From NCBI GenBank assembly GCA_030490835.1, contig CM059977.1, positions 25,091,335 to 25,155,334 of the forward strand: a DNA stretch of 64,000 nucleotides, written 5' to 3'. Below, piece after piece: positions 12,906 to 25,060 of this stretch (its first letter is position 1; the number at the start of each line of letters is the position of its first letter). The notes beneath the pieces were generated by a model, which had not been told where the DNA came from, searched no databases, and saw only the letters and a program-made list of their open reading frames with translations. Origin of the DNA: Annona cherimola. Taxonomy: Eukaryota; Streptophyta; Magnoliopsida; Magnoliales; Annonaceae. The position numbers and the translations under genes were made by a program.

Positions 12906-14468
12906 CACATGTAAAAAAATATTAACCAAAGATAACGTGGCCTCATTATTTCGAGTACTTTTTTGTCTGATGGCCATCAAGGGTAGGTAACGATAAAAAA
13001 GAATGGGAAATTGCTCTCCCGGTCTACCGACATAATGCCTAAGTAGCCTTGACTCTCTTGTTATGCCGTTGTCTTCTCTACTAGCAAATGATAGGGAAAA
13101 AATGAGATTGGTTGACCCTGTCAAACATGAGATGTCTTTTCGGATGAGAAAGACCTTCATTTGCCTAGTTTTTAGGTGCTATGGAGCTCACCTTGGCGAA
13201 GGACATATGGCAGCTTTATTTTAAGCATCGAAAAAGAAAAACCACCATTCCCAATAGTTAGCTTCTTGAAAAATTCAAAATTTTTTTTATGTCATATATG
13301 TTCATGTTTGTCAAAGATAACTCTAGCTTCCTTGCAAAGCTTTTCTTATTCAGGGATATGAAAAATTATAATGATAACTATATATGTGTCAAATTAACCC
13401 TTGAAAATAGAATCCTTTCTCTTTTTTAATTCAGGAAACCATTTAAGGTATTATCATGTGTTACTATGATGAAATCATTCCATATCTCACTTATAATTAT
13501 ACTATCAGTTGCTTTTATAAACAGTTCTTAGCTTTTATGACCATTCAAATATATACACCCACCTCTATCAAAAGAATATATACATACACCCAACTATTTG
13601 AGCTAGAGAAAACTATAGATTATTTATACAGAGGAGAACATGGAGATAGGGCATGCAACATGCAAGCCCCGGCGGGATTGGATTAATTAATTTAGTGGTA
13701 TATATGTTCTCAGCCAACAAAATTTCTGTAAGTAGAAATCAAAATTGTAAGATTCTGGCCAGAAATCAGATGATTATCCAGTAAACAAGAAGGCATTTTT
13801 TTTATTTGTTTGAGGATGTAGATCATAGATTCATAGTAGAGACTGGAGAATGACTACCAAAAGGAATTAAAGGGCAAATGAAAGAGTCTAATAAAAGAAT
13901 GAATTGAATGAGAAGGAATGACCTTCCCAATCCCAAAAGCCATATTTTATCCTCGTAAAATATTCCTCATACATCACAATAATGAAGCCTTTCATGCCAG
14001 CACTTTATCATAAATGTTGATGCTAATCACAATTAATTAAAAAGTAATTCAAAAGCCTCCAAATTATAAAACATTTGGACACCTTTATACAACCATTATC
14101 TCTTGATTTGCACGTATGTCTTTACTACATACATGACAACTTACCAACTTAAATGAAGATAAAATGGATAAGAGTAATAATTTAAAAACATGATTAGTTA
14201 TTTATAAATGAAATGAGAAAAAATAAAGTCATGATATGATCGGTTGGAAAGAACCGGAAGAAAAGGGCAAAAAAAAAGAAAAAGAAAAAAAGAAGAAGAA
14301 GAATTCGTAACGTTGATATAGCTATAAAGTGAATACAATTAGAATAAGTAAAACTTAGTTGTTAAAATACAGAACATATAAAGAAGAAAATAGAAGAAAT
14401 ATGATAGATACATGTCACCGTTTTGGGATCCTTTTCTTTGCTCCAACTGTGAAATTTGCATGATGAGT

Positions 14469-14470
<2 letters not shown>
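12906..14470. other. Gene-free stretch
   Basis: A minus-strand open frame of about 99 codons (12861-13160) overlaps the SINE-like repeat and has no recognisable domain. A plus-strand frame at 13456-13686 is equally featureless. An A/G-rich run lies at about 14266-14303. No other structure is supported. Confidence 0.35.

Positions 14471-14517
<47 letters not shown>
14471..14517. repeat. (AT)n microsatellite, 47 bp
   Basis: Uninterrupted AT dinucleotide run, the longest simple repeat in the window. It abuts the foldback element at 14521-14893, whose other side also runs into a short 'atatatatat' stretch. This suggests that the element inserted into a TA-rich site. Confidence 0.95.
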
Positions 14518-14520
<3 letters not shown>

Positions 14521-14522
<2 letters not shown>

Positions 14523-14893
14523 CAGGTGCAGCGATACTGCACCGGAATTCCGGTGCAGCATCGCTGTAATGGGCCCCATATGATCATCAAATCATGATCT
14601 ACTCCACCCATTGCGTTTAGAATAATGTATTCTATTACCATACAAATTTTCATCCCAATCAGATACTTTAAAGTTGTTATTTACATTAAACTATTTTATT
14701 ACGTTGGATTTGTACCGTTTTCAGATGGGGCCCATATACATATCTGATTTGGATGAAAATTGGTATAGTAATAGAATACATTATTCTAAATACAATGGGT
14801 GGAGTAGATCATGATTTCATGATCATGTGGGGTCCATTTTGGGCCCACTGCACCGCTGTTCCGGTGCAGCATCACTGCACCGGAACAGCTCCC
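14521..14893. mobile_element. Foldback MITE with ~150-bp inverted arms
   Basis: The left arm (about 14524-14664) and right arm (about 14735-14893) are near-perfect reverse complements. Both contain 'catgatctactccaccc', 'tagaataatgtattctatta' and 'aattttcatcc'. The loop is about 70 bp. Each outer end carries smaller palindromes around 'ggtgcag...ctgcacc' and 'ccggaattccgg'. There is no coding frame. The flanks are TA-rich on both sides, so a TA target is plausible but cannot be proved. By layout this is a non-autonomous DNA transposon; the superfamily is not certain. Confidence 0.8.
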
Positions 14894-15439
14894 ATATATA
14901 TATGGACTCGAGCAGTGTTCCAAAATATGTCGATTTTAATATTTACAACTTAATCATAACATGTGAACTAACAAGTAGAAATAATTTTTAAAAAATGAGA
15001 GTGGAGTTCAACTTTTTAGAGTTTCACAAACCTTTATGAGTTTAGGGTACAAAAGTGGTCAGAGCTTACATTTATCGATTGATTAAAGGATTTGGCAGAC
15101 GCGTAGCTTCGAGAGTGGTTTGTGTTTGGCATGTCCCATCATTATTGTGGGACCTCCTTGACACACCGCTTTGATGGCATATTCAAGAACAATCAAGCAA
15201 ATTTTAATTTTTTTAGAGAAAAAAAAAAAAGTTGTGTCCCATATGCATGTAGGCGAAACCTAACCTTTGATCATCCAATAAGTTAATAGCATTTAAATAA
15301 TAAAGTAGCCGCTATATAATCTCAAAAGGTGTAGTCCTTATCTGCTTTGGTTCTGAGTGGTTTTTGATGGGCTGTTTTGGACAGTAGTCGTGTATGGGAT
15401 AGTAATATTAAATAGCGGTACCGTTTCTACGTATGCTTC
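14894..15439. other. Intergenic DNA
   Basis: AT-rich sequence with a 12-base A run near 15220. I see no gene, RNA structure or repeat family member. Confidence 0.4.
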
Positions 15440-15910
15440 TATGTAATTTGATTATATATAGAAGTGAAATTATGTAATCTTTTTAAATTTTAATCTTTAA
15501 TGAAAAATTTAATCCATTCATTGTATTTAACATTATTTATTTATCTAGGAGACCAAGTTTTATCTCTATTAAATATGTTTATGGGCCACATTTGTTCAAA
15601 AATATATATATTCATGTGTAAATTATGAAAAATATTTAGATCTATTTATACATGTATTAGAATATAATAATATTTTATCGAACCATTTATTCACATGAAA
15701 ATGATATTTTATACAGTTTAGATGTCGAAAATACTACTTTAAAATTAATATTTTAGCATTTTTCATAATTTGCACTTGAATATATATATTTTCTAATACA
15801 CGTAGCCCATAAACATACTTGATTAGGATGAAACTTGATCACTTAGATAAACAAGTAATGTTAAATACAACGAATGGATAGCTGTATAGAAGTGGAGCCC
15901 ATTAAATAGA
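15440..15910. repeat. R1 MITE copy with clear inverted arms
   Basis: The left part carries 'aatccattcattgtattta' and 'ttatttatctagg'. The right part carries their reverse complements, 'taaatacaacgaatggat' and 'cttagataaacaagtaatg'. The interior holds 'catgtattagaatataata' and 'tttttcataatttgcac', shared with other R1 copies. It is a non-coding inverted-repeat element. Confidence 0.65.
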
Positions 15911-16309
15911 TCTACTTAAATGACAAATATTTTTAAAAATAATTTTTGATATTTTAAAGGTATTTTCTCGTATTTTTATTTTAAAAATTATAAAAAAACC
16001 TTTCAAATACTACAAATTTTTCTCACACTAAAATAAATTATTTAATGTGAGAATTTTTAAAAATAATTTTTTTGGTATTTTAAAGACATTTTCTTGTATT
16101 TTTATTTTATTGTTTACAGGGTATGTTCATCATTTAAAAAAAAAAAGTTTAGAGATTTGTAGATGTGCTTGCAAATTCGTGCAAGCCTTATAGGCAAGGA
16201 TGCAAATTTTGCAAACAATCTAATAAATATAGATGCAAAAACTTTTTTTTTTTTATCTCAAATGTGACATATTCCTATTTGTACCGATCCTATTAATTTC
16301 TAAGCTTTA
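15911..16309. repeat. Short direct repeat pair
   Basis: A segment beginning 'tttttaaaaataattttt' and ending 'cttgtatttttattttaa' or 'ctcgtatttttattttaa' occurs twice, at about 15930-15985 and 16056-16112. They are separated by about 70 bp. The origin is unknown, and nothing coding is present. Confidence 0.5.
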
Positions 16310-16740
16310 CTTAGAAACACCTTTTTATATAATCCCTTCCATTTGTGATGTTTTAATATTTGATAAAAAAATTCACTTTTTAGCATTGTTTACATTTTCA
16401 TTTGCCTATTATGTTTAACATCGTTCATATCATTATGGAGATCACTTTATTCGTGTAGTATTATTGTGCATGAGCTTTATCTATAAATATGTAAAATTAA
16501 TGCAATAAACTAATTTAATGCTAAATATCAATTTTTAAGTTATTTTTAACATATAATATATATGTAAATGGATTTAATCATTTTTCATAATTTATATATG
16601 AATATATATTTGTAAGCAAAGGTAGCCATTACACATATTTGATTTCGATGAAATTTAATCTTATACCTAAGTAAATGATGCTGAATATAATAAACGATTG
16701 AATTTTTATAAATTATCAAAATAATAAAAATAAAGAGGGT
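16310..16740. repeat. R1 MITE copy
   Basis: Matches other R1 copies in order: 'ataatcccttccatttgtga', 'taacatcgttcatatcatta', 'tatctataaatatgtaaaat', 'atatgtaaatggatttaa', 'gagcaaaggtagcc'-like words, and 'taaatgatgctgaatataat'. It is non-coding and lies about 400 bp from the previous copy. Confidence 0.6.
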
Positions 16741-18228
16741 TACATGTAACCGTTTCTGTGTAACACAAACACAGGCATCCCTTAATTTCTATCTCGAATT
16801 TCATTTCAGTGCAACGGAACAACTTTCTCAAAAAGATACTTTTTTACAACACGTATCATATTATTGTTGCTAATAGCAATGTTTTTAAAAGAAATAATTA
16901 TTTACATCGCGACTTAGTATCTCTTGCAAAAAATTGTACAGTGTTGATTTTTTTAGTGTTGTTTCGGTATTAAAAAGCGCAAATTTTTTTTTAATCCTTT
17001 CCTCTGCAATATGCTATTCTCAATCATTTTTTTCTATTTTATATGAAAAGTTATTTATTTTATCTTTATTTATCAAAGATTTCCACCTTTTTTCACTTCC
17101 TCTTATATATCATTATTTACTATAGCCACACAAATACCTTACTCAACTTAAATTTTGATTATTTTTATCTATAGTTTTAATCATCATTTTTACTTTAAAT
17201 ATTGCATATTTTTATGTTTATTTAATTATTTATATTTTATACTATTTTTGAAACTACATTTTGCTCTTCATTTTCAACTTACACTTCGCTCTCCTTTCTT
17301 CCTCAGTTCAGCTTTTCATCATTCTATGAGGAGTGTAAGTGAGATTGCCCATGAGATAGCCAAATAAACGGCCGGGAATAGGTTGGAGAAGAAAATCTAG
17401 TGGGAAACCCCACTGATTTTTTGTACAGGAATTCATGTGAATACCTTGCAAGAGGGAGATCCTCTTTGCACCTCACTTCATAATTTTTTTTGTGGGGCAG
17501 GGGGTGGGCGGAAGAGGGTTCCTGTTTATGCTTTTTTGTATGTTGTTTTTTGATGGAAAAGTTCTGTTGCAATTTTTTTTTTTTTTTTTAAAAAAAAACC
17601 GATCCTTGAATAATGATTTGATGTGGTTATGAATATCACGGTTATGTTTAAGATTAAATTCTTATTGGATGGCTTATGATGTATCTGTCATTTTATTTAT
17701 GGACCATTTACATTTCGCTTCATGCTTATCAATGCAAGTCTCGTTACTGCAATTGACATTGGTAGAACTTTCTTGGCACAATGGGGATGCATACTGCTTT
17801 CTACGCAGGACCGGTTAAAAAATAATTAAAAAAATAGAAAAGGAATGAAAATGGTACAAAAGGAGAAAGAATCTTTGCTTGACACCTTCCATTAAAGTAT
17901 TGCTGACTTATTGTACCCACGTCACTTGATTGTCCTCACAGTCCTATCTTCTCATCCCCCATTTTCAAGTTTTGGGTCCTACCCAATCCTCCTCCTTTTG
18001 TCCTTTTAACATTTCCTTTGGATTGTTCATCACAAGTTGTGTCTATAGCCATTGTGCTCTTGCCCAGTGGCTGTCCTTTTAATATTTCCTTTGCATTGTT
18101 CATCACAAGTTGTGTCTATAGAGCAGAAAAGGTGTAGCCATTGTGGGTACATTGGATTGTTGTCAAACGAGCAGGGCTCCAGCTCTGTTAAGTGCAGATG
18201 TGCAACCATTTGTCCCTAATAATGAAAA
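16741..18228. other. Intergenic DNA with a 48-bp direct duplication
   Basis: 18001-18048 and 18074-18121 are near-identical 48-bp direct repeats that differ at two positions ('aacattt'/'aatattt' and 'tggattg'/'tgcattg'). No gene is supported: open frames at 16934-17367 are Phe/Leu/Ile-rich translations of T-rich DNA. A T-run followed by an A-run lies near 17572-17597. Confidence 0.45.
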
Positions 18229-18890
18229 TAGGGGTGGATTCTTGAACGATGTTGAAATTTGTTTTTTCACAATCCAAAACTGAAAAATCCAAATTTGACG
18301 AACCCAATTTGTAAATATGACAGGGTTAGGGTTCAAGTGAACGTGAACCCGAAGGACCCGAGCCCGATTTTCCATTTTATATTTATTATAAAATATATTA
18401 TATACATACTATTTAAACAATATTTCTTTATATTCTTCATATTTTATGTTATTATATCTATATTTGAATTTGACATATTGTAATTTTATTGTAAATAAAG
18501 TATATTATTTTCATTTATATTTATCTTTTATTTCTATTATTTACTTTTACACTTATTAATTTTCTTCCTTTATATTAGTTTTGATATTAATTTTTTTTAG
18601 AAATATTCTTTATATTACTATTTTTTAAAAAATATGTAGTTTGATTATATATTATTATGTTTACTTACATGATTTGTTAATATTATTTATTCATATAAAA
18701 TTCAAAACTTATCACTTTTAAATAAAATGTAAATTCATCAACATAAATTCCAATCCAAAACTCAACACGAACCCAATTTTCAAAAATAGGGTTAGGGTTT
18801 AGGCTTAGGGTTAAGGTTGATATTTTATAAATAGGGTTAGGGTTAGGATTGAGGTGAACCCGAGTTTCATGAGCCCAAGTTGTACCCCTA
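18229..18890. mobile_element. hAT-type MITE, 662 bp, with 8-bp target duplication
   Basis: Terminal inverted repeats begin TAGGGGTGG at the left and TAGGGGTACA at the right (reverse complement). The flanks are AATGAAAA (18221-18228) and AATGAAAG (18891-18898), an 8-bp duplication with one mismatch. Both features are typical of hAT elements. Inside are 'gggttagggttcaagtgaac', 'gaacccgaaggacccgag' and, near the right end, several 'agggttagggtt' words. No transposase frame exists, so it is non-autonomous. Confidence 0.75.
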
Positions 18891-19839
18891 AATGAAAGTA
18901 TTTATAGTTGTCACCATTTGTCCCTGATAATGAAAGTATTTATAGCTGTCATTTCTGAACATAGGAGTAACAGGGTTTGGCCTTGGCGAAACTAATTTTC
19001 CCGAAATATTTGGTAGAAATCTCCGTTTGATTTGATAACGATTTATCTTATTTTTCATTTTTTCATTTTATATTTCAAGTATTTTATTACATGACAACTC
19101 CGTTTATCCTCATTTTACTCCTTTTACATCATATCCGGCTCACAACTTTAAAAATATTTTTTGCCCGCTTCCTCACTCTCATCACTACCTAATTACCAAA
19201 CAGTGCCCACCAAACTTGATAATTTAACTAGGAATTAACTGTACGTTAAATTGATTGCTTTTATTTTTTGTCATTAAAATACTTATTTGCATATTTTATT
19301 ATTATTGAGATATTCTTCTGCAACATTTTTTACAATATTCGCAACAGAAATCATGATTGCAAGTAATAATTTTAATTCTAGGAGCTTTTTTCCATTTTCA
19401 AAAAATTTTTACTTACCATCCATGACACCTTAATAAAAGAGGTAAGTTTGCAATTTCATACAAAGTAGATGTAATCTTGTAAAATGAAGGGATACACCTG
19501 CAATTTACTATGTGAGTATGATGATAAACTTCCTTATAATTTTTTTTAAGTAAGTATAATTTTATTTGACTTGTCTAATTACCTCTTAATGAAAATAGAA
19601 AAGATAATGTTACTAACTTAAAATAATAAAAACATTTAGGTTGATTAAGGAGGTAATTACCGTAACTTACAATTGGAAGGGAATCTTGTATGAAATAGGA
19701 TCTATATATGTAGCTGAGTGAAAGAAATTATCATGATCATGTCATTACATTTTTGGAAAATGGCATAAGTTTGTTTGTACTTTGGCCTGTCTGATCATCC
19801 AAGAGGACCAAACCAACACCGGAAATTTAAAATTTGGGT
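18891..19839. other. Intergenic DNA with an R4-like piece
   Basis: About 19010-19210 resembles R4, with 'atttggtagaaat' at the left side and 'taccaaacagtg' at the right. The phrase around 18207-18228 ('ccatttgtccctaataatga') recurs at about 18919-18940 as 'ccatttgtccctgataatga', a second local duplication just beyond the hAT element. No coding gene. Confidence 0.4.
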
Positions 19840-20160
19840 AATTTGTAAATATATCCACTTAATTGATCAAAATTGCAAATATACTTATATAGTTTTATAA
19901 ATTATAAATAACTCATGTAGGTATATTTGTACAAATATGCAAACTATGTGGGTGTATTTGCAATTTTAAAAATTAAGTGATATATTTAATTTTTGCAAAT
20001 AACCTCCATGTCATGGCGATATAGTAACAACGTCGTAATGACATGGGAGCTATTTATAATTATGATTAAACTAAGTGAGATTATTTATAATTTTTAAAAC
20101 TATGTGTATAATTACAATTTTCATCAAAATAAATGAGTATATTTATAAATTACCCTTAAA
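19840..20160. repeat. R3 repeat, copy 2
   Basis: Shares with 1-260 the words 'gtaggtatattt', 'gtatttgcaattttaaaa', 'catgtcatggcgatatagta' and 'aattatgattaaactaagtg', plus reverse complements near the other end. It is a non-coding, inverted-repeat-like layout. Confidence 0.55.
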
Positions 20161-20654
20161 ATTCTCATTCCATCCATATATCCGTCTGTATATCCTCCTG
20201 CGGCTTTGATTAGTCCTTCCAGAACCTGACACCTTGGATAGGATTACAAATTACAAACCATCGAGAAATAGACAATATTAAATATTAAACCAACATTAAA
20301 ATCAGTATAAATTGAAGAAAATATTTTCAAAAGCTCATAATTTGAAAATAAAAAACAAATACGACATACTTTATTTTTCAAAAATAAAGAAATTTCTCCA
20401 TTCTAGTGTAAATCCTTTCAATTTAGATTTTATTTTAGACTGTTTACTTAAATGAGTAAACTTTTTTTTTTTTTTTCGTTATACCATGAATTAGGCTTTT
20501 TTTCCAATTTGCATCGATCACAACCTCATTTCTTATTCTAGGACTCAATTCCAGGATAAATTTGTATTTTGTAGTTTATACAGTGTTATATACAATCTGA
20601 TGGAAATTAAAAGCACCCGTGAAAATTAATTATCCACAGAGCTCCTATTAAACC
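20161..20654. other. Intergenic DNA
   Basis: AT-rich, with a 17-base T run near 20461-20476. I see no gene or repeat family member. Confidence 0.4.
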
Positions 20655-21110
20655 TCTTTTTTATGTAACTCTTTTTATTTTTAATATTTTGATTGTTGAT
20701 AAAAAATTCATTTCATCTATTATATTTAATATTATTTATATTATTATGGAAATATTTTCATTTATTTAGTATCACTATACATGAACTCTATTTATAAATG
20801 TGTAAAATCAACATAATAAAATAATTTAATATTAAAAATTAATATTTTAAGTAGTATTTTTAACATTTAAACCATCTGAAATATAGATGGATAAATTATT
20901 CCCTAAAATATTATTATATTCTGATATATATGTAAATAGATTTAAGTTTTTTATAAAACTTTCGCATTATTATATCTATTTTTGAGCAAAGATGACACAT
21001 ATGTATATTCGATTAAACTTAACCTCTTAGCTAAATAAATTATATTAAATATAATGAATAAACTAAATTTTATATAAATCACCAGTATCCCAAAAATAGA
21101 AAAGGTCATA
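20655..21110. repeat. R1 MITE copy, full-length type
   Basis: A complete-looking R1 copy: 'ttcatttcatctattatatt', 'aacatttaaaccatctgaaa', 'atattattatattctgatat', 'atgtaaatagatttaag' and 'gagcaaagatgacacatatg'. Its right arm, 'ttaaatataatgaataaact', is the reverse complement of left-arm sequence. It can serve as reference for the other copies. Non-coding. Confidence 0.65.
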
Positions 21111-22209
21111 TTACATATGAGCAGAGCCTATTAATTATTACGAGAAAGGAAACAAACAGAAATTAAAACCGTGTAAAAATTAATGGGCGGGATGCTAATT
21201 ACAGCCATCTGCTGCGTCCCTCGTGCTACTAGGGCAGGCATGCACAGTTTCCAGAAGTGTCATCCAAGACGCTAAAGTTGGGGAGACCGTTTTGCATCCA
21301 TCAATGAGTGTCACATGTGTATTCAATATGGACCGTTGGTTGTCAGTTTTGCACTCAGCTAAGGATGCTCATCGATGATGGACCACGGCATCAACGGCCT
21401 AGATCCTCCATGTGTGATAGAGGGATGCTCTAGATCAACGTGATCAGCTGATCATGCAGAGAAATTGCCTATTCCCTTTCGCGAGGATTGAATACCAATT
21501 ATTTTGTAGGGTAATGATTCAATACTCTTTATAATTACCAAAATGTTGTAAATATACTCCACCCATTTAAATAAAAATTACGAATAATCTTTTATTATTG
21601 AACAAAATTGCAAGCACACCGGGTTGTGGTTAAGGTTCCATGATTAGTTGGAAAAAGTAGTAGTAATAATAATAATAACTACATCGACTTTGAACACGAT
21701 AATATACTTGAAAAATTCTTGATAAAATTATATGGATATATTCATAAAATGCATTTTTCCTATTAAGTATTTGAGGTATTTTTTATGAATTAAGATGGAA
21801 CCTTAATGCTGTGGATACAATTGTAATGCATGCAGAGTTTATTTATAATTTCTTTTATCGGCCGAACAATATAGCTGTATTAGCAAGGATATATATATAT
21901 AATTTAAAAGTGATCCTGGGGAAGTAGTAATTAACGGCAGGTTGAAATATCTTCCAAATTAATGAGCAAGAGAGCTTTGATTGAAATAAAGTTTTTTACT
22001 ATGATTTTATTTTCTCGACGCGAAAAGCAGTGTAAGATAAATGTAACAAGAGAAACAAGTTTCGAAACATATAAAAACGGAAGGTAATACTGCTACACAT
22101 AGCCTTGCAATTTTTGTGTTTTTGGATGGATAACGCAGAGGAGAACCTTGTAAGAATTGTCAAAAGCTGAATGAATGAGAGTATGGAGATTCATTTTTTT
22201 ATTAAAAAA
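21111..22209. other. Intergenic DNA with an R3-like piece
   Basis: 21200-21470 has higher GC and unique-looking sequence, with no frame that can be supported. 21520-21860 has R3-like words ('aaattgcaagcacaccggg', 'ttataatttc'). An AT run lies at about 21889-21900. Confidence 0.35.
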
Positions 22210-22540
22210 ATCATTTGTATAGTGCATCCAACAATCATTCCTGATGGGCCATATCTACTTTGAAATGCATTAATTGTATGTAAATTTTAAAAAATAATTA
22301 GATGCATTAATAAATGCATTAGAATGTAATAATATTTTATATTAATTATTTGTCTTCATGGGAATGATGATTTAGAATGTTCAAGTTGAAAATTTTCAAA
22401 ATTAATATTTAAATAAAAATTTTATTACGTCGATTTTGCATATCTTTTCCAAATTGGGTTCTACATATATCTAATTTAGATGAAACTTCATATGCTATTT
22501 AAACAAACCATTGTAAATACAACAGGCTAGTTAGATCTTC
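22210..22540. repeat. R1 short copy
   Basis: Carries 'gcattagaatgtaataatat', 'gatttagaatgttcaag', 'tctaatttagatgaaactt' and 'taaatacaacaggctag', matching the short version at 15440-15910. Non-coding. Confidence 0.5.
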
Positions 22541-23939
22541 ATTATTCTCCTAACTGAGGTTTTGCCAATTGAACTGCAGTATATCCAAATTAACTAATTC
22601 ATAGTCGTGATCTTCTCTAATCAAACAAAGCAGCATCCGTTGTTTTATATATTTCTTTCTTTTCAGCACCGTGATTCCTTACCCAAGGCTCGTTGTGGTA
22701 GCAATAACTTCGGCCCGAAGTATACTTTTTATTTTTTATATGTACGCGAGCCCTAACCATATTTTTTGTAAAATTTGGCAATTTCTAAAATTTATTTATT
22801 ATTTTTATTTTTTAAAAATAAAATTAAATATCAAATACATTCAGAAAAATTTTAAATTTTATATGAAAAGATATAAGTGGGCCTTGCATATGTATTAAAA
22901 AAAATAAAAAATATTTTTTTGGCTGGATGCATAGCTGGCACAGTGGTTCTGACCACAGGACATTAGACTACTTTTTAACCGTAAAGTTTAGAATTACAAG
23001 TTGCATCAGGTTTCACACGAGCACAGCATTATCTTTATTTTTCAATCTACTTTACATTTCTTCCTTTTATTATTTTATTTTCGGCTTTTTTCTTTTCCTA
23101 TAACATTATGTTTAGTATTTACTATATTATATATCTTTAATACCTAATCTACGGGTATAACTCGGCTAGGTGATATGTGGATGATAGCTAACCTTAATCT
23201 TAACTCACTTAAAAGACCTTAACTCTATTGCATAAAAAAAAATCTCAACTATAATTTGTTTACAATCATTTATGAAACTCTCAATTCCTAACTCTAATCC
23301 ATTTAATGTAAGAGCTTCTTCCCAACCATACAAAGTTCTTACATCTAAAATGCATTTAGGATGAGAATATAATAATGTGTATTGGTAATAAGTAAAATTG
23401 TATTAGAAATTGAAAATGTCGTCTTAGGAATTGAGAAATTGTCTTAGGAATGACGAAACATATTCAATTCAAAAATCTTATACAGTTAGAAATGAATCCT
23501 AAATGAATTTATTTGTAAGTTGTTAAACGAATTACTAACATGTTGAATAATAAAATATTTAGGTATAATATTAAATAATCAACAAATTTCTAATGTTAAT
23601 GATTTAATGAAATTAAAAACAATTTTCATATTTTTTAATAATAATCAATTTTCGTATTTACTTTTAATTGTAATGCTAATTCCATTATTAATAATTATAA
23701 ATAATATGTAAAATAATTAAGCATCAAGAAAATGCTAGCTCTTTTATTTTATAAATTATAAATGAATTATACAGTTTAATGAGTTAAACAGGCTAGATTA
23801 TTGGGTCAACATATTAGATAAATTTAACTTATAATCATCCTATTTATTTAAATGGATTATATGAGTTATTATAGACGGATTGGTTGGTCAAAAATTTTAA
23901 ACTCTGACAAACTGAGTTGGGTTAGTTTTCCTGCTCACG
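22541..23939. other. Intergenic DNA with possible SINE-like and hAT-like fragments
   Basis: At 22931-22960 'tagctggcacagtggttctg' fits a tRNA-like A-box, without a clear B-box. At 23780-23920 words such as 'gagttaaacaggctag' resemble the hAT-like element near 6.5 kb. The open frame 22671-22898 is a low-complexity translation and is not called. Confidence 0.3.
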
Positions 23940-24620
23940 CCCAATGCAAAATAATTTGTGATCACTCACAGTGTACCTGGGTATATTTAACTTATTTTTA
24001 AAATTTTTTATACAATTATTAATCTAAGTGTATTTAACATAGATGAGTGATCTTGTTAGCCCAGACTGAGCAAATATTCCGCTTAGCCTACCTCAAAAAT
24101 TCATTTACGACAATTTTTTTTTTCTTCATACACTTGTTTATCTAAGTGTATTTAACATGTAAACCAAGTTTTACCATTTTTGGACATTTTTATATATTTT
24201 TTTGAGATTTTTAAACAACTATGTGTGTATGTATTTAAAATACTCTTATCTTTAAAAATCTTAAAAAAATATTTATATATGTCCAAAAATATTAAAACTT
24301 AGTTTATATGTTAAATATACTTAGATAAATAAATGTATGAAGAAAAATATGAAAAAAAATTGTTATAAATGAGTTTTTTGAGGTAGACTAAGCGAGACAT
24401 TTGCTTAGCCCAGACTAACAGAATCATTCTTCTTTAACATATTTATCAAGTTTTACCATTTTTAAATATTTGTAGATATTTTCAATTAATTTTCAAAAAT
24501 CTAAAAAAGTATAAGAAAATCTCTAACAATGGTTAAATTTGATACATATGTTAAATATACTCAGATTAATAGTTGTATGAAATTTTTTTAAAAAATAAGT
24601 TAAATACACCCGCGTGGTGT
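23940..24620. repeat. R2 repeats, composite
   Basis: Two R2 copies appear to be nested or side by side. The words 'ttaatctaagtgtatttaac', 'accatttttggacattttta' and their reverse complements occur twice. Two opposed 'cccagactgagcaaatattc' / 'agcgagacatttgcttagcc'-like ends lie around 24058-24090 and 24385-24420. Non-coding. Confidence 0.5.
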
Positions 24621-24859
24621 ATTTAAAAATGTTCCGTTACTTAGTAGTGTTTTCAGCTCCTACTTCACACCCAATAACACAAAGCAATATTTATTATCTA
24701 CAAATCTTTCATTTTAATTATTTGTCCTTGTACATTCCTATTTTCCACTGATTCTCGATTACACTACACATCCAAAGACAATTTTTTTTGCTGTTACGGC
24801 CTTTGGCGCAAGCAATTGGCGGCGCGGTTTCGAAGCTTGCACTGGCATATTTCAGCTTT

Positions 24860-25060
24860 GACGAGTTGCAGGTGTGTTAGTAGTGGCGTCTCATCTTCCT
24901 ATTGTTATAGGAGTTACTATTGTTGTGGGAGCATCCACCGTTTAAATCTTTAGGATATATTGTTAGAAAAAAAAAAGTGAAGTTGTAAGAATATCTTAAG
25001 AGTTTATTGTAATACTAATTGAGACGATGTAATATATGAATATATTAAAAAAAGAAGAAA
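24860..25060. mobile_element. SINE-like repeat, copy 2 (diverged)
   Basis: Carries 'ggagcatccaccgtttaaat', 'ttaggatatattgttag', 'aagttgtaagaatatcttaa' and 'tattgtaatactaattgag' in the same order as the blocks at 12620-12905 and 45280-45545. The internal promoter region is not well preserved. Called by similarity. Confidence 0.35.

Noticed and set aside
12861..13160. 99-codon minus-strand open frame
   Set aside because: It overlaps a SINE-like repeat, has no domain, and base composition does not differ from its surroundings.
18780..18850. Telomere-like 'agggttagggtt' words
   Set aside because: They are few, interrupted, and lie within the hAT-type element with defined ends, so they are not an interstitial telomere array.
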